A stretch of DNA of 64,000 nucleotides. It comes from Hesseltinella vesiculosa. Taxonomy: Eukaryota; Mucoromycota; Mucoromycetes; Mucorales; Cunninghamellaceae. Under the pieces are notes generated by a model that ran no database searches, was not told where the DNA came from, and worked only from the letters and a program-made list of their open reading frames with translations. The stretch lies in contig MCGT01000004.1 of NCBI GenBank assembly GCA_002104935.1, positions 558,001 to 622,000 of the forward strand. The letters run 5' to 3'. The position numbers were made by a program, and so were the translations under genes. The stretch's first letter is position 1. Every line of letters begins with the position of its first letter. Shown here piece after piece: positions 45,906 through 57,650 of the stretch.

Positions 45906-46705
45906 CGGGTTTTGAAATGGTTGTTGACCGTGATTTTGCCCTGCAGATCTGGCGCTGGAAGCGCCTCGTTTATTTACAGTAAGAAAACAACTTCTTTTTT
46001 TTGAGAAAGAGAGAGGAGTGATACTGAAAAATCGAGCTAGTTGATCACGGTTACACGGTCATCTCGACATCGAAAAATGAGTTGAACATTGGTGCTGTAG
46101 TAGAAAATTTAGTACATTTCCAGTTCCGACCATTCATCAAACTTTGTTATTTTTTTTTTTTTGGTCAAAGCGCAAGCAAGAGCATGTAAGAATTAGAAAC
46201 CAACCAATATAAACGCACAGTAGGAAGTGTTGCACGGTGACCCCCAAACTCACCCTGACCTGCCGGTAGGTAAATCTGAGCTGGTCACCAGCGTTTGGGA
46301 ATGAATGGTTATAGTCAAAAGCAAGTATTGACAGGAACAATTAGCATATGTAATGCAGGACGGATATATGAGGTAACAACATTTGCAGAAAGCTGACGTT
46401 GTAGTGATCATACGGCAACAGAGAGGAACAAGCGAGAGTCCAGCTGCAATTGCAGATGCCTTTTGTGATTATTTCGCACGAGGGCAAGTCATTCTTGGGA
46501 AACAACCCATGTTAATCTGGATCAGCTGAGGGCCGGCTATTCAGTGTAAAAAAAGCAACAAAGGCAATGGGATATTATTGATTTTACTAAGAATCCGTTG
46601 CACAGAGCAGGGTTTTGTGTTTGGGTCCTGATAATCCAGCATTTAGGATTTGGCGGCAAGAAGGCGTCCGATAATGAACGTCATTCATTGGCTCAAATGT
46701 GCTGA

Positions 46706-46722
46706 CGGCTTTTCGGCCACCG
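46706..46722 (+). promoter_or_regulatory. P450 promoter motif, copy 1
   Basis: CGGCTTTTCGGCCACCG, ending 97 bp before the first P450 start. The reverse complement of 54340-54356 matches it at 16 of 17 positions at almost the same distance from the fourth P450 start. A candidate regulator site, perhaps for a zinc-cluster factor (CGG half-sites). Confidence 0.5.
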
Positions 46723-46818
46723 TCGGGGTGCAAAAGTCAAACACTTTCTGGAAATGATAAAGAAAAAAGTAGCGACTTTTACTTTTTTTGCTCCTGATAT
46801 TTTTCAAATTATTTCGAA

Positions 46819-48953
46819 ATGCTCACTCAGTACTTGCAATTCGCAGCCGATCGCCTCGGACAAAAGAAAACACTGGATCAGCTTCAAGCTGTGGTGACTT
46901 CCAAGCAAGGAGTCGTTGGCATCACGACGGCTGTGGCATTGATCGCCTTGGCCAATCACTTTCGATCGCCCAAGGTATGATCCGTTGCAAATAAAAACAG
47001 ACAGAATGCCCAGCCTAATCTTGAGTTCATTGCTTGTAGATTGATCGCGGATGTCCTCAAGTAGAAGGCAAGGGCTGGTTTGGCTATGCAACCGAAGAAT
47101 TCCGCGAAAACCCTGGAAAATTCTTGTCAGAGTGGCACGAAAAGCTCGGACCGGTTTATGGCGTCAAGATCTTTGGCCATGTACGGCTCCTTTTTATTAC
47201 CCCTGTCTGATATCAATGGCTTGCTCACTTTCGATGTCAATTTGTAGTACGCCACGGTTGTATCTGGACCCTATGTACGCGAAGTCTTCTTGGACGATCG
47301 ATTTAGCTTTATTGCTGCCATCACAAAGGTAATTTTTCTTATCTAGGCACCAAAATTGCACGCGGTGCACTGACATGGGTGCTTTTCTTTTTGACTTGAT
47401 AGCTTTTTGACCCCAATTTGATGACGGACAGTGGTCATTCCAGTGAGCAGACCGCCAAGAATGCTGCCGATTCTATCAAACGTTTCCTTAGCCCAAACCT
47501 CAAGCACTACACACCTCGTGTCATTGAACATGTAAGGAGCACAGCAAAAATAGCTAGCAATATTAACAGCCTATCTGTCTCACCCCCGCAGCTTAACCTT
47601 GGCATTGAAGACTGGTGTGGTGAGGTGCCAGCTGAAGGCATCGAAATCGAAAACGCATTCCCTTTTCTTCAGCACCTGGTGGCCCGCGCAAGTGCGTCGG
47701 TGTTCGTAGGCATCGAGCTTGCGAAGAACGAAGAGCTGGTTGACAGCTTCCAAAACATGGTGTCTAATATTTCATCCGGCCTAAAACCAAAGCCTTGGCT
47801 CGAATACTTCCCTTCATTGACCAAGCTTGGCATGTACATGATCGGCAAGACCAATCCTGCTGTCAAGCGTCATCGCACCCAAATGGCCAATGCCCTTCGT
47901 CCTGAAGTTGACCGTCGCCTCAAAGCCATGGCCTCCAACGATACCAACTGGGACCGTCCCGTAAGTCCCTTGGCCCCCCTTTTTTTGAGCTATTTATTAA
48001 TGACTGTTCACTTTCGCTTTTTTTTTTGTCACCAGGATGACATGCTCCAACATATCCTTGAATCATACCCTGCCCCTGAAGGTTTAGACGTCATAACTTA
48101 CTTGATCAATTGGATGACACAGCTCATCTTCGCTGCTTTGCACACAACAAGTGAAAACGGTAAGTTTCTGGCATTGACCAAATGGAATGTGTGCGCTCAT
48201 TTAATTTCTCGTCAACTTTAGGCAACGTACGTTTGACAAAAAAAAGAAAAAAATAACTCTACCTACGTCTGACAAAAAAAAAATACTCACAGGCCCTTTT
48301 TGTAGGTGGTCTTGTACCGATTGTTGCAACACCCTGAAGTGATGGAAGAGCTCTATGCAGAGCAAAATGAAGTGCTGGCAGCTGCGGGCTACGATGAGAG
48401 TGCTGGCCCTGAAGTGTTTGACCGAGAAATGCTCAACAAATTCGTCAAGCTGGACTCGGCCGTGCGTGAGGCTTGCCGCCTCAAGAACGAGTTCGTCGGA
48501 CTTCCTCACGAAAACACCACTGACAAGACTTTGACGCTGTCTAACGGAGCTGTTATCTTGCCTGGCGAGTTTGTTTACATCAATCAATTCGTGAATCACC
48601 GCGACCCTGAGCTGCAAGCCGCTATCGATGATGTACACCAATTCAAGCCCTTCCGTTTCGTTGGCACTGATCACAATGCTGCCAAGGTCAGTGAGGGATT
48701 CGTGTTCTTTGGTATGGGCAGACATGCTTGCCCTGGAAGGTAACCGGAAGCTGTAGAAAAAAAAATCCACACCCCTTCTTACCTTTCACTCCGCAGATGG
48801 TTTGCCATTCAAGAAATCAAAACAATCGTATCGCTGCTGCTGCGCAAGTACAAGGTTGAGCCGATCGATCCCATCGTGTTTTCCAACCAAGAGCGAGATG
48901 CGTTCCCTATTGGCCCCTGCCGTATCCGACTCACCCCGCGCAAGGCCCTGTAA
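46819..48953 (+). CDS. cytochrome P450, tandem paralogue 1
   Basis: Nine exons (46819-46974, 47040-47180, 47248-47328, 47403-47531, 47592-47960, 48036-48159, 48222-48226, 48306-48739, 48797-48953) give 531 residues. Haem-thiolate monooxygenase, substrate unknown. The first exon encodes an amphipathic leader and membrane anchor (GVVGITTAVALIALANHF). Helix I reads FAALHTTSE, with His where most P450s have an acid before Thr. Helix K ExxR is E390-A-C-R393. The haem loop is FFGMGRHACPGR with Cys about 477. Exon 7 is only 5 nt (GCAAC) and supplies the Gly-Asn before VVLYR. Unlike its paralogues it lacks the intron before the GIEIEN block. First of five genes on the same strand. Confidence 0.9.
48222..48226 (+). 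other. 5-nt micro-exon of P450 paralogue 1
   Basis: GCAAC sits between TTTAG and GTACG. It is required to keep frame between the SEN codons and VVLYR, and its position matches the micro-exons of the neighbouring paralogues. Confidence 0.7.
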
Positions 48954-49341
48954 TGTCATGCAAGCCACAACATGATAAAGGCGTATCTTAGCAGCCTGTA
49001 CCACTCTATCTAATAATTAAGAAAACAAATAAATCGAGGCACGTTCAGAGAGCAGTTGGATGACTTTGGCTAACGATAAGCATTTCTCGCATTATGCACC
49101 AGATGTGGTTTCACTCCTGCCCTGTTATTCTGCAAGGAAAACTGTGACTCCTCCCGAAACTACCTCATGAAATCCAACCCCCTCTCCATCAAAAAGAAAC
49201 GATATGTCGTGCGTGATACATGCACAGCAGGAACTTGCCAAATTGGTCATTTTTTTTTTTTTTGGAAGTTCGTTTAAAGAATTTTTTCTTTCTTGATTGG
49301 CATTTTTCTTCCCTTTCACATACGCTTTAGATTCCATCGCC
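48954..49341. promoter_or_regulatory. intergenic, P450-1 to P450-2
   Basis: AATAAATAAA-like signal near 49024-49035 for the upstream gene, then a T run at 49251-49264 and the leader of P450-2. The CGGCC motif seen at paralogues 1 and 4 is not found here. Confidence 0.45.
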
Positions 49342-51535
49342 ATGCTGACGAACTATCTTCAACGCTTAACTGAGAGAGTGGATCACAGAAAATCAATGGA
49401 CCAGCTGGAATCATTTGCCCGCTCGACAGAAGGAGTCATCGGCATCACCGTTGCAGTTGCTTTAGCCGCTGGTGTTATCTACCACAGAGCTAACAAAGTA
49501 AAAAACGAAGACAACTACATCAATGTTGAGAGAAACAGAAATAATGACGTATGAATATTAACTAGATTGACTATGGTGTACCTCAAGTCCCTACCAGTGG
49601 ATTTTTTGGCAGCTCATCGGAATACCGACGCGACCCTCATGCTTTTACTGCCAAGTGGGGGAAAAAACTTGGCCCCGTGTATGGCGCAAAGATCTTTGGT
49701 CAGGTAATTTTAGAGTGTGGCACTATCGCCAGGCTCCTTATAACATTGCGTTTCAAAAAAATAGCATGCTACCATCGTCTCTGGTCCTGCTGTGCGTGAA
49801 GTTTTTCAGAACGATGGTTTTTGCATCCACTCTGGTCTTGAAAGAGTAAGGATCGTCGGTCACACAGGGCGCATCTCATCTGTTTTTGTTGTTGTCAACA
49901 GACGTTCAACATGAACCTTCTTACGAACAATATTCCTGTTGACATTTTACCTTACAGCTTCATCGCTAACACCATCCGCCAATACATCAGCGCTAACTTG
50001 GATAAATACACCTTAAGGCTAGTCGAACACGTAAGGGCGTTTTGTTTACCATTGGCCAGTCGCTAATCGAATCTCTCCATTTTCATAGGTCGAGTTCGGG
50101 TTTAGTGAAATTTATGGTCAAGTCTCAGGTGCAACACAACTCAAAAAAAAAAGGAAGACGTTGCTTATTTGTTTTTTTAGACGAGGGTATCACACTTCCT
50201 GGAGTGTTTCCGTTGGTGCAGCAAGCTATCGCTCGAGCCAATGCATCGGTGTTTGTTGGTGTGGAATTGGCTAAGAATGAACAGTTGATAGACTCGTTCA
50301 AAAATATGGTCCTGCAGATGGGCGCTGAATTCAAACCCATTCCTTGGTTGGAGCCTTTCCCTACGGTTATGCACATCCGTAGCTATCTCTTTGGCAAGAC
50401 TTCGTCAGTTGTGCGCAGACATCGAGCCCAGCTGGCCGACGCTTTGCGCCCTGAAGTGTACAGACGACTCGAAGCAATGAAGTCAAACGACAGCAACTGG
50501 GAACGACCAGTAAGTTCTTGATCTAAAATGGAATCGACCGTTTCGACCGGGACTCACCATTTTGAAAGAACGACGCTCTGCAAGACGTCCTGGAAAACAG
50601 CTTACCTCCAGCCAACATTGACTTGATTAATTACTTGGTTAGCTGGGTCACGATTTTGGTGTTCTCTTCCATGTTCACCACAGCTGAGACAGGTATGGGA
50701 GACTATTGAAAATAGAAAAACGGGGATGATTCATCTTTTTTTCTGAGCATAGCGGCGGTATGCTTAATCATCGGTTCTTTGGTTCATCATTACTAGAACA
50801 TTTTTTATTGTTAGGTCGCAATTTATCGTTTGGTGCAATTTCCCGAAATGGCCGAGGAATTATACCAGGAGCAAGTTGAGGTGTTGGAGGCTGCTGGATT
50901 TGATGCCTCGGCTGGGCCAGAAGTCTTCACTGAAGACATGGTGAAGAAACTCGTCAAGCTGGAATCTGTGATCCGAGAAACTGGGCGCGCGGGTCCTCGC
51001 TGCGTTCGATTACCCCACACCAACATCACCAATGAGACCATTGTATTATCCTGCGGTGCATGCATCCCTCCAGGTGAAAACTGCTTTATCAATGTTTATG
51101 CCAACCACAACGACCCTGACCTGTAAGACGATAACATGCGGTAAAAAAAAAAACCTCGGGGCTCAAGTATTTGCTTTCATTTTTTAGACAGCGCTCTATT
51201 GACGACCTGAGCGAATTCAAGCCATTCCGGTTCGTGGGACTGGAAACAAACAGTGCCGTCATGGCCAGCGACTCATTCTTGGTGTTTGGCCTTGGCAAGC
51301 ATTCTTGCCCAGGCAGGTAAGATGCCGACAGAAGGTACAAGAGAAACCATTGCTGAGACTTGTTATTTTTTTTTCCAGATGGTATGCTGTGCACCAAATG
51401 AAGATAATGCTCTCCATCCTATTACACAAGTTCAAGCTTTCGTCCCCAGACAAGATCACCTTTGTGAACAAAGAGCGAATGCCCTTGCCCCTTAGCCCTT
51501 GTCGCATCCAATTGACCCCCAGGAAAGGCGATTGA
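49342..51535 (+). CDS. cytochrome P450, tandem paralogue 2
   Basis: Eleven exons (49342-49497, 49566-49703, 49765-49845, 49902-50030, 50089-50128, 50181-50509, 50569-50692, 50753-50757, 50815-51122, 51188-51316, 51379-51535) give 531 residues. Anchor segment GITVAVALAAGVIYH in exon 1. Helix I reads FSSMFTTAE, the most unusual of the set (Phe at the acid position). Helix K is E-T-G-R in VIRETGR. The haem loop is VFGLGKHSCPGR (Cys about 477). Micro-exon CGGCG encodes most of Ala-Ala. Exon 5 (VEFGFSEIYGQVS) diverges from the L..GLRE pattern of its neighbours, and the NNIPVDILPYSF segment is also drifting, so its function may differ. Confidence 0.88.
50753..50757 (+). other. 5-nt micro-exon of P450 paralogue 2
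   Basis: CGGCG between GCATAG and GTATGC. Joins AET to VAIYR in frame; same location as in paralogues 1 and 3. Confidence 0.65.
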
Positions 51536-51800
51536 CCCTGCCACTCCTTCACTTTTGAACCAGGCACTCCATAACCCCATAATAAGTAAAGTGGATCTCT
51601 CCAACTTGAACTCTCCATCATGTTGCACCCGTCCTTCGGGTTTGTCGTTTTCTGGTTCGATCGTGTGACCCTGAAAGACCATTGCAAACGTTTCATTGGC
51701 CGCCCCCAAATCTGGGCATTCGGCCGCCAACTTTCTTTCCGCCATCATTTTTATTTTGGACCTTTCTTTTTTTTGTACTCTTTTTCAACATCATAACGCC

Positions 51801-54041
51801 ATGCTCAACGAATACCTACATCGCTTTGCAGAAAAGTTTGATCCTCGGAAAACAATGGACCAGATACAAGCATGCGCCCAATCAAAGGAAGGTGCCATCG
51901 GCATCACAGCTGCATTGGCATTGATTGCTGGCGCCGCCATTTACAGAGCAAAGAAGGTAAGAGACGATGGCAAGGTGACGAATGGAAGAGCAAAGAAATC
52001 ATGCTTGTCTTATTGTTTTAGATCGATTATGGCGTGCCTCAGGTACCAGCAAGTGGATTATTTGGCAGCTCGACCGACGAATACCGGCGAGATCCTCGCG
52101 CATTTATTACAAAGTGGGAAAAAAAACTTGGCGCAGTGTACGGTGCCCAGCTGTTTGGTCAGGTAATTGCTGGTGACTTGCTTTTAATCCTATGACTGAT
52201 TCATGTTTTATTTTGTGCTGAATTCAGCATGCCACTGTAGTGTCTGGACCAGCTGTGCGAGAAGTATTCTTGAATGAAGGCTTTAGTTTTACCACGGGTA
52301 TCATGCGGGTAATTTCACGACAAACCATGTTATACTTTTTCTCACCGTTCTTTTTTAACCAGGCTTTCAATGTGACATTGTTGACGAACAATCTACCTGA
52401 GACAGTCCTAGGCACAGACGAAATCGCAGATGCCATCAAAAAATACCTTAGTCCCAACTTGAAGTCATACACGCCAAGAGTGATCGATCATGTAAGAAAA
52501 ACTCACTGGGAGCGTCGGAGACTGATTCACTCACTGCGCCTCCTGCCTTCAATTTGCTCATAGCTTGAACAAGGTCTCCGTGAAACCTGTGGCCAAGTGA
52601 CAGGTAATTTGCTAAAAAAAAAGTCACGAGGCTGCGACTAACCATTGTTTTAGACGAAGGGATCACGCTACCGCACTTCTTCCCACTCGTTCAAGATGCC
52701 GTTGCAAGAGCCAGTGCGTCAGTGTTCGTTGGGCTGGAGCTAGCAAAGAATGAAGCACTGATCGACTCATTCAAGAACATGGTGATACAGATCGGCTCCG
52801 AGGTCAAGCCCATTCCCTGGCTGGAGCCTTTCCCTACTCTCATGCGTCTCCGCTTCTACATCATTGGTAAGATGTCACCTGTGGTACAGCGTCATCGTGA
52901 TCAGTTGGCCGACGCCTTGCGGCCCGAAGTCGACCGTCGTCTGAAAGCACTGGAAAGTGGTGATACCAACTGGGAACGTCCTGTACGTGTGCTTTCGAGG
53001 GGGAAAAAACAAATGGTATTCATCCCCATCTCCCTTTTAGGATGATGTGCTGCAAGATCTACTTGAAAATGTGACACCGCCTGCAGGGATCGACATGATT
53101 GACTATTTGGTTAGCTGGCTGACGGTCTTGGTGTTTGCAAGCATCCATACCACGTCGGAAAATGGTGAGATGTTATATTGGATTGAGGCTCAAGGCTTGA
53201 CTTTTTTTTTTTTTTTTTTCGTCCCTAGGCACGGTACGATTGATTTGGCGCCTTTGCCTATGACATGCATGGAGTGAGATAAAATGCTCATCGTTTTCTT
53301 TGTTTTTCCTTTTAGGTGGTGCTGTATCGTTTGCTGCAACATCCTGAGCTGTTGGACGAGCTGTACCAGGAGCAAAACCAAGTACTGGAAGAGGCTGGCT
53401 ATGACGCATCGGTTGGCCCCGAGGTGTTTACACGCGAACTGCTGAACAAATTTACCAAATTGGACTCGGTGATTCGTGAAACAGCCCGTGTTCGGGCAAA
53501 CTATATCACCTTGCCTCACACGAACATCACCAACCATCCCATTGTGCTATCGTGCGGCGCGCGTATCTTGCCTGGCGAAAACTGCTTTATCAACGTCTAC
53601 TCCAACCACAACGACCCATCTTTGTAAGTCAGAGATCAGGAAAAAAAGCAAAGACGCAGCTCACGCTTAATCTAATCCATAGGCAGCTTGCTATTGACGA
53701 TCTGAACGAGTTCAAACCCCTCCGGTTTGCTGGCCAAGAAACAAATGCCACTAAGATTGGAGACTCATACTTGTTCTTTGGCATGGGGAAACATGCCTGC
53801 CCTGGAAGGTAAGTGGCATGAAATATGCAATCCGGAAGCACAGAGCTGTCATGACTGACTCAGTTTTCTGCTATTGCATAGATGGTTTGCGGTGCAAGAA
53901 ATGAAGACGATTGTGTCGCTTTTGTTGCGCAAATACAGACTGGAATCCCCAGATACCATAACATTTGTGCAGCAAGAGCGAGTCTTCTTCCCTCTCAATC
54001 CTTGCCGAGTCAAGTTGGTGCCTCGTTCACCTCAAGCTTAA
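51801..54041 (+). CDS. cytochrome P450, tandem paralogue 3
   Basis: Eleven exons (51801-51956, 52022-52162, 52228-52308, 52363-52491, 52564-52603, 52654-52982, 53041-53164, 53229-53233, 53316-53623, 53683-53808, 53882-54041) give 532 residues. Anchor GITAALALIAGAAIY. Closest to paralogue 2 in exon layout and in blocks such as DYGVPQVP.SG.FGSS and HTNITN. Helix I reads FASIHTTSE; helix K E-T-A-R; haem loop FFGMGKHACPGR (Cys about 477). Micro-exon GCACG gives Gly-Thr. Upstream at 51719-51728 is TTCGGCCGCC, one base off the motif of paralogues 1 and 4. Substrate unknown. Confidence 0.9.
53229..53233 (+). other. 5-nt micro-exon of P450 paralogue 3
   Basis: GCACG between CCCTAG and GTACGA, joining SEN to VVLYRLLQHP in frame. 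Confidence 0.7.
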
Positions 54042-54458
54042 ATATAAAGATAAATTCGATACTCCTTATGTTTAGCACTAAGAATGAAGAACTTAAATTC
54101 GTCTTGGTTTTTATATAATTTAGCTGAAGACTTGCTCCTTGATATTTACAGAAAAAATGGATGGGCCGAAAAAAGATCGTGCTGAGTGTTATTCATGTTT
54201 GTTTATTGCCCTGGCTGACCAGCGGTCATAATGACCGAAAGGAGTAGGCCCCTTGGGCCGCAAAAGAATGCCTTGCATTGATTGGTTAATGGTAAGCGGC
54301 TCCCATTTGCCGTTGACCACTCTGTGAAGGGTCTCGGAGCGGTGGCCGAAAGGCCGTGGCTGTCAAAAAAAAAAAAAAAAAAAGGTAATATAAAAAACTC
54401 AGGTCGGGTTGATCTTTTTTTTTTTATTTCTCTTCGTTTTCCCCTTGTTTGATAATCC
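54042..54458. promoter_or_regulatory. P450-4 promoter with several dyads
   Basis: Contains CGGTCAT-A-ATGACCG (54223-54237), GGCCC-CTT-GGGCC (54247-54259) and the 17-bp motif CGGTGGCCGAAAGGCCG (54340-54356), which is the reverse of the P450-1 motif. An A run at 54365-54383 follows. The richest promoter of the cluster in palindromes; candidate inducible control region. Confidence 0.5.
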
Positions 54459-56831
54459 ATGCTTTTTCAATACATTCATCACCTTGCCGAACGTTTCGAC
54501 CACAAGAAAACGCTCGATCAACTACAGACTTTTGCCAGCACACCTGAAGGTGCTGTTGGCATTACAGCCGCTGTTGCTTTGGTAGCCGGTGCTTCTTACC
54601 TCAAGAACAAGAATGTAACGAAAATCACTGTTGCCGATAAAAAAAAAGAGAGGAGGCAGCTGACCTTTTACATTATTGATGCAGAATGACCGTGGCTGCC
54701 CTAAAGTGCCTGGAAGTAGTGTCTGGGGCACTTCTACTGAAGAATACCGTGCTGACCCCAAGGCTTTTATTGTCAAGTGGCAAAATGAACTTGGCCCTGT
54801 CTATCATGCTGAACTCTTTGGCCATGTAAGTCATGTTAGCGCCCTCCATAGCTATTTCTAACCTTTCTATTTTTCATGTAGACTGCTACTGTGGTGTCCG
54901 GAAGTTACGTTCGTGAAATTTTCTTGAATGATAAATTTGATTTTATGGCTGGCCTTCATCGAGTAAGAATTCACTTTCCTCTTTTAGCTACGCTGGCCTG
55001 ACCTTTTTTTCTTTTCGTTTTTTTTTTTTTTCTAGACCTTTGATAACATGCTCCTGACCAACTGCGGCCCTTATGAAGATCTCTCTGCTGCTCACACTTC
55101 TGAGGTTGTGAAGAAATTCCTTAGCCCTCATCTCAAGCACTTCACCCCTCGTGTCATTGAGCATGTAAGCAACTCAGCCTTGAAAATTAACAATAAATGT
55201 CTCACCTCGATCTTTAACGTAGCTCCAGCAAGGCTTAAAAGCCCAAACTGGTGAAATTTCTGGTAAGGGACTAGGCCAGCTAAGCACCAATTTAGGCATC
55301 ATCTCACTTTTTTTTTTTTTTTGTTCGTGCTTGTTATCATCTAGCTGAAGGCAAACGTATGTCCCAGACACTTTGCATTGTGCTGTGAATGAAAAATGGT
55401 CTTAACTTTTTTTCCCGCTTCAATTTTTTTCCGCTCCCTAGAATTCCCTCACGTGTATGGTCTTGTTCAACATCCCGTTGCTCTTGCCAGTGCCTCCGTC
55501 TTTGTTGGCCCTGAACTGTCCAAGAACGAGCTGCTGATCGACTCCTTCAAAAACATGGTTATTGATGTCGGTAGCGAATTGCTCCCCAACCCCTGGCTCG
55601 AACCTTTCCCTCGCTTGAACCGTCTTCGTATGTGGTGGGTCGGCAAAACCTCCAGCACAGTCAAGCGCCACCGTGGCCAATTGGCCACTGCCCTGAAGCC
55701 AGAGCTGGACCGCCGTCTCAAGGCCATGGCCAGCAACGACAGCAACTGGGAACGTCCTGTAAGTAAACTCCGCCTCGCTTCCCATTTTGGCTCTCTCTCT
55801 TTCGTGCATCGGATCTCATGGATTGTTCTCTTTTCAGGATGACATTTTACAAAACCTACTGGAACACTACACCCCTCCCAAGGGCATGGATACTCTCAAC
55901 TACATGGTTAATTGGATGACCCAGCTGACCTTTGCTGCCATTCACACTACCAGCGAGGTAACCTTTTTTTGAAAGAAAAAATCAATGGCGTCTGGGGCAC
56001 ATCTCTCATTTTTTATTTTCCGTCAAACGTAGGGCAGCACAGTAAGTCTGACATCTGGGACCGCAGCAGAGCTGAGTGCAAAAAAAAGGCTAATTCTCCT
56101 TTTTTTATTTTTAGTGGGTGCTTTATCGCCTGTTGCAAACCCCTGGCCTCTGGGAAGAGCTCTACCAAGAACAAAATGAAGTGCTGGAAGCTTCGGGCAT
56201 TGATTCCTCGGCCGGTGCTGAAGTTTTTACCCGCGAAATCCTCAACAAATTCGTAAAGATGGACAGTGTGATCCGTGAAACTATGCGCGCACGTACCGCC
56301 TATATCACCCTTCCTCACATCAACAAATCTAACGAGGTTGTCACATTGTCTAATGGTGCCAAGGTAAGTTGAAGGATGATCGAGGGCCGCAAGATACTCA
56401 CTTTTTTTTTTCTTGGTTGTAGATCTACCCTGGTGAAAGCGCCTATATCAACGTTTGGTCCAATCACAATGACCCTTCCCTGCAAAATTCCATGAAAGAT
56501 CTGCAACAATTCAAACCTCTCAGATTCCTGGATGCCGAAAAGAACTCTACAAAGATCGGCGAAGACTTCTTGTTCTTTGGCATGGGCAAGCATGCCTGTC
56601 CTGGCCGGTATGTGTTGCATAACCCCTCTTTCTTACCTGAAAGCATCACTGATGTTTTCTCCTGTTCGTTTCTTTAGCTGGTTTGCCGTGCAAGAAATCA
56701 AGACCATCGTTGCTCTGTTGCTTCGTGAATACAAGCTGGAGGCTGTGGGCGATTTGTTCTTCCCTGAAGTCGAAAGCATCCCCTTCCCCATGGGTGAATT
56801 CAAGATCTACCCCCGCAAACAAGTTGCTTAA
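54459..56831 (+). CDS. cytochrome P450, tandem paralogue 4
   Basis: Twelve exons (54459-54614, 54685-54825, 54882-54962, 55036-55164, 55223-55262, 55345-55356, 55442-55758, 55838-55957, 56033-56041, 56115-56363, 56423-56607, 56678-56831) give 530 residues. Two micro-exons: 12 nt (CTGAAGGCAAAC) before QFPHVYGLVQHP and 9 nt (GGCAGCACA, Gly-Ser-Thr) before WVLYR. Anchor GITAAVALVAGASYL. Helix I FAAIHTTSE; helix K E-T-M-R; haem loop FFGMGKHACPGR (Cys about 477). An intron after SNGAK, shared in place with paralogue 5, is absent in 1-3, so 4 and 5 form a subgroup. Codon use is C-ending and regular, as in a well-expressed gene. Confidence 0.9.
55345..55356 (+). other. 12-nt micro-exon of P450 paralogue 4
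   Basis: CTGAAGGCAAAC between CATCTAG and GTATGT. Supplies the A-E-G-K that other paralogues encode within the next exon as DEG(I/V). Confidence 0.6.
56033..56041 (+). other. 9-nt micro-exon of P450 paralogue 4
   Basis: GGCAGCACA between ACGTAG and GTAAGT. Encodes Gly-Ser-Thr where paralogues 1-3 have a 5-nt micro-exon. Confidence 0.65.
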
Positions 56832-57163
56832 AGAAGTTTCTTTCTGTATTTTTAATTATCCCATAGACCCCCTCATTTTCACCTTCATAACCTTATCAAT
56901 AAAATCTTCTAGGCGTTGTGCCTCGCCTCTCTCTGTTTTTGGGCAAGTGTATCATGCTCTCGCGTCAAGCCCTCAGGCGGTTTGCTCGTTTGCCTATGTT
57001 TTGGACCAATTGTGTCAGCGTCTTTACATTTAGGAAGAGGGTGTCTTCAGGCACGTTCTGTGTCAGGCTGGTTTTCACCACTGCTCTTTCAAATCAACAG
57101 TTGATTGTGGTGCAATATTTTGAGCTTTTCCATATTTAGTTTCAGTTTTTTTCTGGAATGGCA

Positions 57164-57360
57164 TGGGGATCCCTCCAGGGAAGAGGTTGGAAAATTGGCA
57201 GGAAATCGGAAATCACGATGACAGCCTCTGAAAATGTTCGCTGGGCGACCTTCACCGGTCAACTTTATTTTTTTTAGCATCATCCTATTCATGATTTGTG
57301 TACCAATGTAAACTATCACATCGATCTAGTCATTGTAAAATTGCCGTGGAACATCGACCT
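57164..57360 (+). repeat. dispersed repeat family, copy D
   Basis: Same order of blocks as the arms at 45056-45258: GGATCCCTCCAGGG, then CGCTGGGCGACCTTCA, CATCATCCTATTCATGATTT and CACATCGATCTAGTCA. Diverged. Confidence 0.6.
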
Positions 57361-57553
57361 TTTTTTTTTTTTTTTCAAGACAAAAAAAAACCGTCATGCA
57401 AAACCAAGCTGGGTCACGCCAGTATGCCATTTAACTCGACCGCACGCCATTTGAGAGGCATATGTAATCCATTCTAATAATATTGAACTCTTATTCAAAA
57501 TCTGGAGTCGGCCAGATGTGGTTGCATTTTGACGATCTCTTGGTAGCCTGGGG

Positions 57554-57580
57554 AAAATATCCCCTGGGAAAAATGGACCT

Positions 57581-57614
<34 letters not shown>

Positions 57615-57650
57615 GCTTGGGAATGGGAGATGTCAAAACGAAGCATGGAG
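57554..57650 (+). repeat. dispersed repeat family, partial copy E
   Basis: Left end only: ATCCCCTGGGAAAAATGGAC, a long T run, TTGGCTTGGGAATGGGAG, then TGTCAAAACGAAGC. The core after CAAAACGAA is missing. Confidence 0.5.

Larger units (their letters stand above)
44022..46818. other. repeat-rich intergenic region
   Basis: 2.8 kb between the small frame and the P450 cluster. It holds the 44332-45005 and 45044-45705 inverted-repeat elements and a further fragment near 45818-45905. From about 45950 to the P450 start I see no gene; the P450 promoter motif lies at 46706-46722. Confidence 0.5.

Noticed and set aside
49902..50128. P450 paralogue 2 as a pseudogene because of divergent exons 4-5
   Set aside because: All exons stay in frame, splice sites are intact and length equals that of paralogue 1.
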